NCBI RefSeq assembly: GCF_014280935.1
Contig: NZ_JACLZI010000034.1
Coordinates: forward strand, 1 to 64,000
Direction of reading: 5' to 3'
DNA length: 64,000 bases
DNA from: Aquibacillus kalidii
GTDB taxonomy: Bacteria > Bacillota > Bacilli > Bacillales > Amphibacillaceae
Shown: positions 1 to 9,215 of the stretch, piece after piece
Position numbering within the stretch: position 1 is the first letter of the stretch
Layout of the letters: the number at the start of each line of letters is the position of its first letter
Notes under the pieces: model-generated
Database searches by the model: none
Told to the model about the DNA's origin: nothing
The model's input: the letters and a program-made list of their open reading frames with translations, nothing else
Made by a program: the position numbers and the translations under genes

Positions 1-190
1 ACCCAACTTCCCAATAAACAAATATAAGTTTACTGGCTTATGGTGCTGTATCGTAGCTTTACGGTATTGGATACTTAGGTTCCCCAATACTGCTCAAAAG
101 GTGGTAAATTATTTTTCTTCACTAGGAAGTTCACAGCTACCCTTCCCTCTCTGTCAGCAGTCAAAATAATTCTTGTCCTTATCATCACAT
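1..190 (-). ncRNA. T-box leader 2 (partial, runs off left edge)
   Basis: This is the second of two tandem T-box leaders read leftwards. The minus strand has the Stem I base, an AATTATTT/AAATAATT helix, an AGAGAGG stretch and the distal Stem I region. It stops at the first bases of the GGGTGG antiterminator motif at the window edge. The specifier loop 3' side reads TACCA; taking the codon followed by A gives ACC (Thr), with UAC (Tyr) as the alternative. The controlled gene lies beyond the left edge; thrS or thrZ would fit, because tandem Thr T-boxes are known in Bacillus. Confidence 0.8.
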
Positions 191-204
191 CGTTTTATTC
201 AATT

Positions 205-243
205 AAAAAACACACCCATCCCTATAAAAGGGACGAATGTGTT
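205..243 (-). terminator. T-box 1 terminator hairpin
   Basis: On the minus strand an ACACATTCGTCCC arm pairs with GGGATGGGTGTGT and is followed by six T. It competes with the antiterminator that contains the GGGTGG motif just upstream. Confidence 0.8.
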
Positions 244-450
244 GTTATCCGTGGTTCCACCCAACTTCCCAATAAACAAATATAAGTTTACTGGCTTATG
301 GTGCTGTATCGTAGCTTTACGGTATTGGATACTTAGGTTCCCCAATACTGCTCTAAGGTGGTAAATTATTTCCCTCTGCTAGGAAGTTCGCAGCTTTTCC
401 TTCCCTCTCTGGTAACCGGTGTAAATAATTCATATCCTTATCTTCGCGTT
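205..450 (-). ncRNA. T-box leader 1 (complete)
   Basis: This is a complete T-box riboswitch on the minus strand. Stem I starts near 445, the specifier loop is at about 359-363 (TACCA; ACC is the likely codon), and the conserved antiterminator motif GGGTGGAACCACGG is at 249-262. An intrinsic terminator with a T run follows at 205-243. T-boxes bind uncharged tRNA and let transcription continue. This copy must be read through before the second one, so both gate the same off-window gene. Confidence 0.88.
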
Positions 451-454
451 TCGA

Positions 455-500
455 ATTCATTTTTTATATCTTATAATAAAATCACAATAATAACAACCTC
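455..500 (-). promoter_or_regulatory. Possible promoter for the T-box transcript
   Basis: The minus strand has TTGTTA, a 17-base spacer and TAAGAT (TATAAG also overlaps) just upstream of T-box Stem I. The match to sigma-A consensus is modest. A weak CCTC/GAGG hairpin around TTAATTAA at about 496-516 could end the preceding operon. Confidence 0.3.
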
Positions 501-506
501 TTTTAA

Positions 507-1628
507 TTAAGTTGAGGCTTTAAAATGTGGCCTTACTAAAATACCAATAATTATTAATGCGATCGTGATAGTAAATAGGAGAAATAATATTTGAACTAAA
601 CCTGATGCAGTCCCACCTAGATAAGAATATAACAATGTTGCAGGTAACTGTCCTAGTCCTGTTGCCCAAAAAAAGTTCCAAAAAGTAACGGTAGTGGTAC
701 CCGCCGCGTAACTCACTAAATCAAAGGACACTACTGGAACTAGGCGTGCAATTAGGATAGAATAAGACCCATATTTTTGAAAGAAATGATCCCACCATCC
801 AAGGGCCTTTTTACTGAATACTCTTTCCACAATTGGTCTTCCTAACCATTTTGTTAGGTAGAAACATATAATGGCTCCTAGCATTGCACTAGTCCATGAC
901 AACAGTGCACCCCAAAACCAACCAAAGGCCATTCCGTTTGAAAATGTTATAATAAATGCAGGAAGGGGAGCTATGATAGATTGTAAAACCATCAATAAAC
1001 CGGATACAACTGCTGCTAATGGCCCAAATGAACGAATATATTCTTTAAAAGCTTCCACATTTGATTTGTTCATCACTTCTATACTTTGATTTACTACTTC
1101 TTGAAAACTTGTATTGCCTAAATAAAAAGTAAAGAAAACCGCCATTAAACTGCTGACTATTCCTATCCCAAATCTTTGACTTTTTTTTATGTTCCTTTTA
1201 AACTCAATATCTCTAAATTGACGATAAAAGAATAGACAAATTAAGCCAATGACCAACCACATTACTATTAACATATTAACTTGATCAATGGACACTTTAT
1301 TCGTTAAAAAAAGAGCTTTTCTCGTCAGGAATGCAGGCATAAATAATAGACTATCAGTTAGGAAAAGTACACTAATAGTAGAAAGTCCTACCACCGTGTA
1401 AAAAGTCTTGCCTGCCCCAAAAAAATTAGGTAAACGTTCTCCTATCAATACATATATACAGGATAACCAGATTACCATCGCCATTGTAACCGTGATAAAG
1501 TATGCACCATCAAATCTCATATCTATCCACTTATTTTGAACACAAATCAATCCTAGACATAATCCGACTAGATAGGCACTAAATAGATGACTTAAAATAA
1601 ATGTACCAATGTGAAGTAATCGTTTCAT
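507..1628 (-). CDS. TVP38/TMEM64 (VTT domain) membrane protein with N-terminal extension
   Basis: This 373-residue polytopic membrane protein has a VTT/DedA-like domain in roughly its last 170 residues, with the glycine-rich stretch FGWFWGALLSWTSAMLGA and the FDLVSYAAG element typical of TVP38/TMEM64 (YdjX/YdjZ of E. coli). The first ~190 residues add about five to six membrane helices that I do not recognise. It is the last gene of the minus-strand operon starting near 12.7 kb. VTT proteins are lipid scramblases or putative transporters; relatives often sit next to, or are fused with, mercuric-reductase-like flavoproteins, and one lies upstream here. The substrate is unknown. Confidence 0.85.
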   Translation of the reverse strand: MKRLLHIGTFILSHLFSAYLVGLCLGLICVQNKWIDMRFDGAYFITVTMAMVIWLSCIYVLIGERLPNFFGAGKTFYTVVGLSTISVLFLTDSLLFMPAFLTRKALFLTNKVSIDQVNMLIVMWLVIGLICLFFYRQFRDIEFKRNIKKSQRFGIGIVSSLMAVFFTFYLGNTSFQEVVNQSIEVMNKSNVEAFKEYIRSFGPLAAVVSGLLMVLQSIIAPLPAFIITFSNGMAFGWFWGALLSWTSAMLGAIICFYLTKWLGRPIVERVFSKKALGWWDHFFQKYGSYSILIARLVPVVSFDLVSYAAGTTTVTFWNFFWATGLGQLPATLLYSYLGGTASGLVQILFLLFTITIALIIIGILVRPHFKAST

Positions 1629-1649
1629 CCGTATCCCACACTCCTCGTT

Positions 1650-2360
1650 CTACTTCGAATCAACAAATTGATAAGTAAGCACTACCGGCGTGCCGTCGTC
1701 AGGTAGTATTTCAGGATTACCACGGAACTCAGCTACACCATCTTTAAATGTTCCAACAGGATGTGTTGCATTACTCACGATACCTACTGGACAGCTATCA
1801 AAGCACATAAAACACCCTGTCATCTTTTCCTTAGCCGCTTCATAATTTCCTCCAAAATGGTAGGCAATTTTTTTCCCAGTCGAATCGACCATTACCTCAT
1901 TGATATCATATGGTTTATCTATTCCATTCCATGAAATAGTGACCGTTATTTCATCCCCTTTAATATATTTCCCGTCCTCTTTAACTTCAAATGCAGCTTC
2001 TTCGTCACCACCCTTTTCCAAAGCTGGGTTCCCACCTATCTTTGCTAATGCATTATAGAAAGCTAATGGACTAGCATAACCATCAAACACTGATTTATGA
2101 CCATTTGATCCCTCAACCCAATTTAAGCCGTGACGTGTAGGATTTCGTAAATATTTACCGTTAACTGTTGCATACACTTTTACCTTTTTATCTTCTGTAT
2201 TAATATAGATAGATTGTTCCTTGTCTAACGTTTCCTCACTAGACGCATAATTTGATTCTAGCTCACCTTCGTCAACTGCTGAACTATTATTACTACAGCC
2301 TCCTAAAACACCAATTAACACGAACAATAACATAACGAGATAATTTTTTTTAAGAAACAT
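1650..2360 (-). CDS. YdjY-domain lipoprotein
   Basis: This 236-residue protein has a signal peptide ending in a lipobox (VLGGC, Cys about 22) and a Ser/Glu-rich linker. The rest resembles the YdjY domain: a HGLNWVEGSNGHKSVFDGYA stretch and a cysteine cluster CFMCFDSCP near residue 183 that could bind a metal or an Fe-S centre. In E. coli ydjY also lies beside ydjX and ynjBCD, which supports the call. It is probably anchored on the outer face of the membrane. Spacing to the next gene is 21 bases, so it is cotranscribed. Biochemical function is unknown. Confidence 0.7.
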   Translation of the reverse strand: MFLKKNYLVMLLFVLIGVLGGCSNNSSAVDEGELESNYASSEETLDKEQSIYINTEDKKVKVYATVNGKYLRNPTRHGLNWVEGSNGHKSVFDGYASPLAFYNALAKIGGNPALEKGGDEEAAFEVKEDGKYIKGDEITVTISWNGIDKPYDINEVMVDSTGKKIAYHFGGNYEAAKEKMTGCFMCFDSCPVGIVSNATHPVGTFKDGVAEFRGNPEILPDDGTPVVLTYQFVDSK

Positions 2361-2402
2361 AATACAGGTATTCTCCCTTCAACTAAAAATTCAATAACTT
2401 TG

Positions 2403-3278
2403 TTAATCTACTCTTCTCCAAGCATCAAAAACGACCTGATTAAACAAGGAAACATCAATAATCTCATTAGGGATGTTAACGGAATAGCCATCATCAGGTA
2501 TTGAACTCTTTTTTAGAAGGCCTTTTTTTAAATCATCAACCTCAGATTCTATGAAACATAGATTATCATGGAAGAGTTGTGGGTGTGATACGTAAACTGC
2601 TGCGGTAGTATCCCAATTATAAAAACCTTCAAGATTAAACTGTTCTTCCATATACCGAAACCACGGTAAAAGCTTATCAATTAAGTAGGTGTAGGTACTA
2701 AAGTAAGATTCGTCTCTTATCTTCTTTAATTCACTCTTACCAAAATGTGCTTGCAAGCAAATATTCCCTGTCATCGTTGTCACTTTAGCTTCTGAACTTA
2801 AGACAGTATAAGCAGCGACTGGGTCTGATGCAAAATTCAATTCATCTAAACCCTTTCCATTTATAACAAGCGGTTCTACTATCCCCCCCATTAAGACCAC
2901 CTGGTTTATTTTCTTGAAAAATTGGGAATCTAATTGATATGCCTGATATAAGTTAGAAAGTGAACCAGTTGCAAGAATTGTAATTTCTCCAGGATAGGTT
3001 GAAACCATTTCAGTTAAGAATAATGCTGCATTACTATTTCGTTGTTCTTTACTCTTTGCACCCTTCAATAATGGCAGATCTAGAAGATTAAAATCATCGA
3101 AAAATGTTGATGTTGCCTGGTTAACGATATCAATTGTACTATTTCCAAATGTTGTCGTTACACCTAATAGCTCTATATCAGGGCAACCCAAAAGATATAA
3201 TAATGCTAAACCATCATCCACATCTCTATTCGGCACTCCCATAGTATTATCACAATCAAATAGTACTTTCTTCTTCAA
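2403..3278 (-). CDS. Nucleoside hydrolase (inosine/uridine-preferring family)
   Basis: The 291-residue product has an N-terminal Asp cluster (DCDN, then DVDDGLALLYLL) equivalent to the calcium/ribose-binding site of nucleoside N-ribohydrolases, and a VVLMGG strand near residue 125. These enzymes cleave the N-glycosidic bond to free base and ribose. The start is TTG behind GGGGGCGG. It is embedded between the ABC transporter and the YdjY lipoprotein. Placement beside a methylthioribose-kinase-like gene suggests, by inference, that it opens a 5'-modified adenosine rather than scavenging ordinary nucleosides. Confidence 0.85.
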   Translation of the reverse strand: MKKKVLFDCDNTMGVPNRDVDDGLALLYLLGCPDIELLGVTTTFGNSTIDIVNQATSTFFDDFNLLDLPLLKGAKSKEQRNSNAALFLTEMVSTYPGEITILATGSLSNLYQAYQLDSQFFKKINQVVLMGGIVEPLVINGKGLDELNFASDPVAAYTVLSSEAKVTTMTGNICLQAHFGKSELKKIRDESYFSTYTYLIDKLLPWFRYMEEQFNLEGFYNWDTTAAVYVSHPQLFHDNLCFIESEVDDLKKGLLKKSSIPDDGYSVNIPNEIIDVSLFNQVVFDAWRRVD

Positions 3279-3291
3279 GCTACCGCCCCCT

Positions 3292-4377
3292 TTATATCTC
3301 CTTAATAAAATGCAGTTTGGTAGAATCTATTCCTATCCAAACAATACCTCCTTTCACAAAGGTAAATTCAGTTCCTGTGTCTTGAATTATATAAAGATTT
3401 TCGTTCCCTACTTGAACGTTTAAATTATAAAAACTTCCTTTGTAAGAGATATCCATCATCGTACCTTGTAAGTATTGTGAATTTGTCTCGGTATTTATAT
3501 TGTCCTTTTGTATTGATAATGTCTCAGGCCTAATTACGAGCCAACCCTTCGTGACATCAATAGCTTCATAGTTTAATAGTTGTAGTTGAAAAGCATCACA
3601 ACTAAACTTTTGTTCGTAAACAATTCCGTAGTAAATATTGCGTAAACCTAGAAACTCTGCAACATCAACAGTATCTGTTCGCTCATATAAGTCCTTTGGC
3701 ATCCCTACCTCTAGAATTTTTCCGTTTTTTAGGACAGCAACACGATCAGATAACTCAAACGCCTCCTCACGATCATGAGTTACAAACAAAATTGTAATAT
3801 CTAACTCCCGATGTAATTTTTTCAATAATCTTCTCATTTCCTCACGTGTACCAGGGTCAAGTGCGCTAAATGGTTCATCCATTAATAGGATTTCTGGTTT
3901 AGTGACTAAAGCACGGGCTAAAGACACTCGCTGTTTTTGTCCACCACTTAATTGAGAAGGGTAAGCCAAATTCATACCCTCTAATCCGACAAGTTTAAGA
4001 AAGTCGTTAGCCCTTTCAGTCCTTTCCCGTTTATTTATCTTTTTCATTTTTAAACCGAAACTTATATTTTCTCCAACAGTCATATGTGGAAATAATAGTG
4101 CTTCTTGAAATACCATACTGACCCCTCTTTGCTCAGGAGGCACCCTAGTTACTTCCTTATTTTCTATACATATATCACCACGGTCGGGGCGAAGTAATCC
4201 CGCTACTAATTTTAGAATAGTTGTTTTCCCACATCCTGATGGACCTAATAAAGTGAAAAATTCCCCTTTTTTTATACTTAAATCTATAGATCTAATACAG
4301 AATCTTTGACGTTTGTCTGTTTGTTTTCGCTTTGTCTTGTACTCCTTCTCAACACCATTTAAACGTATAAATGACAT
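3292..4377 (-). CDS. ABC transporter ATP-binding protein (YnjD-like)
   Basis: This is a nucleotide-binding subunit of about 361 residues with Walker [10 protein letters not shown], signature LSGGQKQR, Walker B ILLMDEP and a switch His in VTHD, plus a C-terminal TOBE-like beta domain. I place the start at ATG 4377, preceded by GGAGG; an in-frame ATG at 4389 lies inside the Shine-Dalgarno region. It energises the two permeases encoded immediately upstream. Gene order (binding protein, two permeases, ATPase) is the usual importer layout. Confidence 0.93.
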   Translation of the reverse strand: MSFIRLNGVEKEYKTKRKQTDKRQRFCIRSIDLSIKKGEFFTLLGPSGCGKTTILKLVAGLLRPDRGDICIENKEVTRVPPEQRGVSMVFQEALLFPHMTVGENISFGLKMKKINKRERTERANDFLKLVGLEGMNLAYPSQLSGGQKQRVSLARALVTKPEILLMDEPFSALDPGTREEMRRLLKKLHRELDITILFVTHDREEAFELSDRVAVLKNGKILEVGMPKDLYERTDTVDVAEFLGLRNIYYGIVYEQKFSCDAFQLQLLNYEAIDVTKGWLVIRPETLSIQKDNINTETNSQYLQGTMMDISYKGSFYNLNVQVGNENLYIIQDTGTEFTFVKGGIVWIGIDSTKLHFIKEI

Positions 4378-4388
4378 GTCATCCTCCA

Positions 4389-5201
4389 TTAACTAAAATG
4401 CAATGTTACATTTCGTACATAATATTTTTTCAAAAGTACATCCATTACTAAAAGTGCTCCTCCGGCCATAATCATGAATACAAGTGAAAGCACAGATCCT
4501 ATAACAGGATCTCCTCCACTAATAAACGGAAACATAACAAGTGGTAATGTCATCACCTGGCCTCCACCAATCAAAAAAGTAATAATGTATTGATTTAAAG
4601 AGACCAATATACTCAAACTACAACCAGCAATGATACCCGGTAGTATGAATGGCAAGATAATATAGAAGAAACACTGGAAACTACTAGCTCCGAGTACTTT
4701 CCCCTGCTCCTCCCATATGTAACCAATAGTGTTGTAGCTAATCACTAATGCACGAATCATATAGGGTAGAGTTGGAATGATATGTGCCAGAATCACACCT
4801 AGTAGCGTATCTGTAATTCCCATTTGGATAAACGTCATATGAATGCCCATTACTGATACGAAAGCAGGCACAATGATCGGTGCATAAAACAATCCTTCCA
4901 ACAGCCATTTCCCTTTAAAATCCATGCGCCCTAGTATATTCGCTGCTGGAAGTGCTAAAAAAAGGTTAATTAATGTAACTGTGACAGCAATTTTAAGACT
5001 TGTCATAATTGAGTTCCACGTCTTACTTCCAAAATCAAACACATAAGCCCAAGCATCAAGGCTTATTTGATCAGGGAAAAGGTCAGGCCACTTCCAACCA
5101 TAAGAAAAGCTAAAAATCACTAATGGGATAAGGGGGATCGCGATAAAACATACCAATATAAAAGTAATCAAATAATAGGATAAATTTATTCTTCGTTTCA
5201 T
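4389..5201 (-). CDS. ABC transporter permease 2
   Basis: This 270-residue inner-membrane permease has about six helices and an EAA-type cytoplasmic loop (GKVLGASSFQCFFYIILPFILPG). It is the second half of a heterodimeric pore; E. coli YnjC carries both halves in one chain. It ends where the ATPase gene begins, and ATG 5201 is preceded by GGGGGATGG. Substrate is unknown. Confidence 0.9.
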   Translation of the reverse strand: MKRRINLSYYLITFILVCFIAIPLIPLVIFSFSYGWKWPDLFPDQISLDAWAYVFDFGSKTWNSIMTSLKIAVTVTLINLFLALPAANILGRMDFKGKWLLEGLFYAPIIVPAFVSVMGIHMTFIQMGITDTLLGVILAHIIPTLPYMIRALVISYNTIGYIWEEQGKVLGASSFQCFFYIILPFILPGIIAGCSLSILVSLNQYIITFLIGGGQVMTLPLVMFPFISGGDPVIGSVLSLVFMIMAGGALLVMDVLLKKYYVRNVTLHFS

Positions 5202-5204
5202 TAT

Positions 5205-6092
5205 TTACCATCCCCCTTGACCTTTTCTATACCAACGCCTACTTACCCAAAAAGCCAATGCACCAATAAATACAACCATGCAAACCAATATAATATTTAC
5301 AGATAGTGCTTCTGGCCTTACTTCTAAACCACCTCCAACATAGAGATTATAGGAATATACCGGAAGCATCGAAGGGTATGTTACACCAAGAAGAAAAGGT
5401 ACCTCGAATGCTGAAAACGTAAACGCAAATACAATAAATAGAGCAGACATCCAAGATGGGAATAATAACGGAAAAAGAATGCACTTAAAGTATTTCCATG
5501 AATTAGCACCGTAAACACGCGCAACATCTAACCAAACATCTTTTATACGCATAAGGACCGGATGGAGCATTAAAGCTACAAATGCTGATTCCTTCCAAGC
5601 ATAGGTCATAATTATTCCCCATCCAAATGAATCGTTCACCAGTACAGGAAAATCACTAATTCGATCTATTAATCCGAATGTTTCCATCCATTTTGATACC
5701 CATCCACTTTGCGAAAATAATAGTAATATAAAGTATCCAGCCACTAGCGGTGGAACTAGCATCGGAAGTTGAAATAATTTTTGTGTAATTAGACCGTGCT
5801 TCCCACTCTTTTCTTTAGTTAGAATAAATAATAGGACACTTACAGCCAACCCGATAACCCCAGCAATTATGGAGGATAACCCAGCAATTCGAATGGTCAC
5901 GAGAAATGAATCCAAAAATTCTCGTGACACAAGCACTTTTCGATAATATTCAAGAGTCAATTCATATTGATTAGCAGCAGGAAAATAGCCCATACTCTGT
6001 AAAAGCCCATTCCATATTCCACCACCAAAAAGAAGGAAAAGGACTACCGTTGCAGGAAATAGATAAATAACCGGTTTACTCTTTTGCAACAT
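5205..6092 (-). CDS. ABC transporter permease 1
   Basis: This 295-residue permease has about six helices and the EAA loop (ARVYGANSWKYFKCILFPLL). Its start overlaps the 3' end of the binding-protein gene by 17 bases, implying translational coupling. It pairs with the next permease downstream. Confidence 0.9.
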   Translation of the reverse strand: MLQKSKPVIYLFPATVVLFLLFGGGIWNGLLQSMGYFPAANQYELTLEYYRKVLVSREFLDSFLVTIRIAGLSSIIAGVIGLAVSVLLFILTKEKSGKHGLITQKLFQLPMLVPPLVAGYFILLLFSQSGWVSKWMETFGLIDRISDFPVLVNDSFGWGIIMTYAWKESAFVALMLHPVLMRIKDVWLDVARVYGANSWKYFKCILFPLLFPSWMSALFIVFAFTFSAFEVPFLLGVTYPSMLPVYSYNLYVGGGLEVRPEALSVNIILVCMVVFIGALAFWVSRRWYRKGQGGW

Positions 6093-7347
6093 ACTCTTTC
6101 CAGCCTTTTTCTATAAAATCAACATACTCTGCTGGTATCTCTGGTACACGGTGATTCATTAGTTCTTTTACAGGTAAGCTGGATTCACCACGGTTAATTT
6201 CATTATATTTTTCTTTTTGTTTGGAGTTTAGTTTAGTAGGATCAATTACCATCATCGCTCCCCAAATACTTGGATCGGCTTTCGCAATTTGAGCTGTAGG
6301 AGATTGCATAAAGTTTATAACTGCCATGGCTGCTGCTTTATTAGGGGAATTAAAAGGAATAGTTAAATAACTAGTATTAGAGAGTGTACCCTTTTCAAGA
6401 ACAAATGTGCGAGTCGATTTAGGGAAATTACCATTATTCACTTCATTTGCTGCATGAGACGGATCATAGCTCATCGTCATCCAAACAGCTCCGTCAGCGT
6501 ACAATTTATCCAGTTTGCTAGAGCTTTCTGGATATGTCTCACCTTTTCTCCATAAATATGGCTTTATTTCATTTAGGTAAGCCCATAACGGCTTCATTTT
6601 TTCTTCTAACTGTGTTTGCTCACTTATCGGTCTTTCATATTGCTTATACCCTCCAGTTGTTTCATAAAGGATATTTCGAATAAAGGCACTTCCAGTGAAA
6701 TCAGGTGGAGCAGGATAAGTGAATTTACCAGGGTTTTGTTTAACCCAAGCTTTAAGCTCTTCTGCAGATTTAGGTGGGTCTAAAACCTTGGCTTTATCAT
6801 AGGTAAACACAAATTGAGCTTGACTCCATGGCGCTTCCAAACCATTCGTTGGTTCACCAAAATCATTCTTTATAGCAGGTGACTGAAGATCAATATACTT
6901 GTTAGCATTTGGTAGTTTACTAGAAAATGATCCCCACAAGAGATTATTTTGTTTTGCTGTCAAAAAATTCTCTCCATTTATCCACATAATATCAATGCTT
7001 CCGGTGTCTTTTCCTACTTGTTTTTCAGTAAGGAGCTTATTTATAGTATCGTTAATATCTTTAACAGGAACCCTATTCAATTTTATTTCAAGCTTTTTCA
7101 TGATTCTCGGGGCTACCCATTCGTCTATATAACGATTAGTTGATTCGTCTCCCCCCCACATATAAATATTTACTTTTTTACCTTTTGCTTGAGATAACAC
7201 TTCGTTCCAACTAGCTTTTAATATTTCCTTTTTCTCTTCTGCGGTGCCAACTTTATTCGGGCTCTCCTCCTCACCTAAAGTTCTGGCATAAACAATCAGG
7301 GCTACCGCCATAACTAGAATAATCGATATAATAGTAAACTTTTTCAT
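6076..7347 (-). CDS. YnjB-like extracellular solute-binding protein
   Basis: This 423-residue substrate-binding protein has an N-terminal hydrophobic signal/anchor and no lipobox cysteine. The first mature segment matches the YnjB pattern: W..VL.QAKG, then MWGGDESTNRYID, and IDIMWINGENF near residue 120. YnjB proteins belong to the periplasmic-binding family related to thiamine, spermidine and iron binders, and their ligand is not established. It overlaps the kinase gene upstream by four bases. The neighbourhood suggests a modified sugar, nucleoside or cofactor, but this is inference. Confidence 0.87.
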   Translation of the reverse strand: MKKFTIISIILVMAVALIVYARTLGEEESPNKVGTAEEKKEILKASWNEVLSQAKGKKVNIYMWGGDESTNRYIDEWVAPRIMKKLEIKLNRVPVKDINDTINKLLTEKQVGKDTGSIDIMWINGENFLTAKQNNLLWGSFSSKLPNANKYIDLQSPAIKNDFGEPTNGLEAPWSQAQFVFTYDKAKVLDPPKSAEELKAWVKQNPGKFTYPAPPDFTGSAFIRNILYETTGGYKQYERPISEQTQLEEKMKPLWAYLNEIKPYLWRKGETYPESSSKLDKLYADGAVWMTMSYDPSHAANEVNNGNFPKSTRTFVLEKGTLSNTSYLTIPFNSPNKAAAMAVINFMQSPTAQIAKADPSIWGAMMVIDPTKLNSKQKEKYNEINRGESSLPVKELMNHRVPEIPAEYVDFIEKGWKEYVAKE

Positions 7348-8534
7348 ACCTCACCACACCTTCTAGGTTGTTTTTCAACAAACTCCGTTAAGTTCCGAAT
7401 TTTTTTAAAATTATCTTTATATAAAACTAGTTGTCTGCCAATTGTTATCATAAATCTTTCAACTTTTTCTCGTTTTTCTTCATCTTTTATTGTTTCTATA
7501 TCTTCAACACTAGATGTCCCTAATACACGACGCAACATCTCACATCCAGCAAACCCTATCGATTCGTTTAAAATTGATTGCAAGAAAAAGACTACTTTTT
7601 CTTGTGAGTTGAAGTCACTTTGTTTTTTTATTAGTTGTAAAAATCTGTATTCAAATGATTCCCATACTGATTCCATTAAGGACAATAAATAGGAAGGGTA
7701 GGTAGAAAGTGTCGCATTAACATGGCAAACATAGCTGATCAGAATGTTTGCAAAAAACACGCCAATATCAAAACCAATTGGGCCATAGAATGCAAATTCC
7801 CCATCAATAATTTTCATTTCATTTTGTTTAATCATTATACTTCCGGTATGTAGGTCCCCATGAATTAGTGCCTGTTTTTCAGTCATAAAGATTTGCTTTA
7901 ATTTTTTTATTTCATTATGAAGTTCTCTATCTTGATAAATTTCTTCCACTACATCTTGGATTCGGTCGCTATAATTATTCATAGGGTTTTCGATAAAAGG
8001 GAAAGTAAATATAAAATCCTCCGTGATTTTACACATTTCCCTATTAAGAAAAATCGTATTCATTTCTTTAATTTCATGTTCACTAGAACCATATTCTGAG
8101 GTATAAAATAAAACGTTAGCTAAAAATTCACCTAGATAGCTCGGTAAATGTGCATAACGTTCTTGCTTCATAAGTCCTTTTCGCAATAGTTGGTATCTAG
8201 TTAAATCTTCCATAACTATTAAAGACAATTCACTATTGAAGTAATATAAATCTGGAATAAAACATGAACATATAGAATGGTAATAGGTTAATAGTTTGTA
8301 TTCCACTTCAATTCTCGTTGTCGATAATGGCCATGATGGTCCCACAGAACGCATAAAGGGTAAAGCTTGTTTGACAATTATACTCTTAGGCTTATTGCTA
8401 CGTCCATAGACCCTAAAGACGTAATTCATATTCCCATCACCTATTTCTTCGCAGCTTAAATACCCCTCATTTGATAATGGTGTAGGTAATGTTTCGATTA
8501 AATCGATCACTTTTTGTTCAGTTAGCTGTTTCAT
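7344..8534 (-). CDS. Phosphotransferase of the methylthioribose kinase (MtnK-like) type
   Basis: This 396-residue enzyme has a eukaryotic-kinase-like fold. Visible are an ATP-lysine region (IIVKQALPFMRSVGPSWPL), the catalytic loop HGDLHTGSIMI near residue 225, and the metal-binding segment IIDGEFAFYGPIGFDIG, all matching 5-methylthioribose kinases. The metal-binding DPEF of canonical MtnK reads DGEF here. It would phosphorylate a ribose analogue. No other methionine-salvage gene is in the window and it sits with a nucleoside hydrolase and sugar transferases, so the substrate may not be methylthioribose. Confidence 0.8.
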   Translation of the reverse strand: MKQLTEQKVIDLIETLPTPLSNEGYLSCEEIGDGNMNYVFRVYGRSNKPKSIIVKQALPFMRSVGPSWPLSTTRIEVEYKLLTYYHSICSCFIPDLYYFNSELSLIVMEDLTRYQLLRKGLMKQERYAHLPSYLGEFLANVLFYTSEYGSSEHEIKEMNTIFLNREMCKITEDFIFTFPFIENPMNNYSDRIQDVVEEIYQDRELHNEIKKLKQIFMTEKQALIHGDLHTGSIMIKQNEMKIIDGEFAFYGPIGFDIGVFFANILISYVCHVNATLSTYPSYLLSLMESVWESFEYRFLQLIKKQSDFNSQEKVVFFLQSILNESIGFAGCEMLRRVLGTSSVEDIETIKDEEKREKVERFMITIGRQLVLYKDNFKKIRNLTEFVEKQPRRCGEV

Positions 8535-8552
8535 GATACCCCTTCCCCTTAA

Positions 8553-9215
8553 TTAAGTATTGGTTAGGTTCTTGGCCATCCAGTCTGTTAAATGGTGATT
8601 AGTGTTCTTACCTTGATACATTTCTAAATCACGAAATTCATCAATGTCTCGTTTCTGAGCTAGCAACGAAACCGTTCCAGATAGTTGCTCCATTTTTTTA
8701 ATAGTCAAACTGCAAACCTTATCACTACTCCATGGAATATCAGAAAATAAGTCCGGTTCATACTGGTGCATGCCAATTAAATAATACCCTCCATCGGTTG
8801 CAGGTCCGATAACAAAAGAGTTGTTATTTAATTCTTTAAATGCATGCCTAATATCTTCTATATTTAGAGGCGTATCTGTCCCAATTATAATAACCGGACT
8901 ATATGATTTATCCATTATAAAAGAAAGTGCATTTTTCATTCTTTCTCCTAAGTCATTGCCAACTTGGGGAAAATGACTAGACGGAAATAATCCCTCAAAA
9001 TATTCTTTTGTGTGATGAGGAGTGTAAGCCACCCATACCTCTAACTCTTGCTTCATTTCATTATATAATTCAGATAAATCTCTTATTAGACTGTCCTGTA
9101 GCTGGGCACATTGCTTAGATGATAATTTAGCTTCTAATCTCGTTTTACAATACCCAGGTATTGGAGCCTTTGATAGTATAAGTAATACTGGCTTTTTATG
9201 AACAGGTTTAGCCAC
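8553..9215 (-). CDS. TIGR04282/DUF2064-family transferase (selenodomain/arsenosugar-associated)
   Basis: This ~220-residue nucleotidyl/glycosyltransferase-fold protein has KAPIPGYCKTRLE at its start, IIGTDTP (metal-binding Asp) near residue 110 and GPATDGGYYLIGM. These match the DUF2064 family named rSAM/selenodomain-associated transferase 1 and also annotated as an arsenosugar biosynthesis glycosyltransferase. I choose GTG 9215 with AAAGGA upstream; it overlaps the end of the next gene by 8 bases. The pair with the following transferase is a conserved couple. Confidence 0.85.
   Translation of the reverse strand: MAKPVHKKPVLLILSKAPIPGYCKTRLEAKLSSKQCAQLQDSLIRDLSELYNEMKQELEVWVAYTPHHTKEYFEGLFPSSHFPQVGNDLGERMKNALSFIMDKSYSPVIIIGTDTPLNIEDIRHAFKELNNNSFVIGPATDGGYYLIGMHQYEPDLFSDIPWSSDKVCSLTIKKMEQLSGTVSLLAQKRDIDEFRDLEMYQGKNTNHHLTDWMAKNLTNT

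Larger units (their letters stand above)
1..353. repeat. 95-bp perfect direct repeat inside the tandem T-boxes
   Basis: Positions 1-95 and 259-353 are identical over 95 bases and 258 bases apart. They cover the central and 3' part of each T-box. The Stem I distal parts differ between the copies, so the identity looks like recent duplication or gene conversion. Confidence 0.9.
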
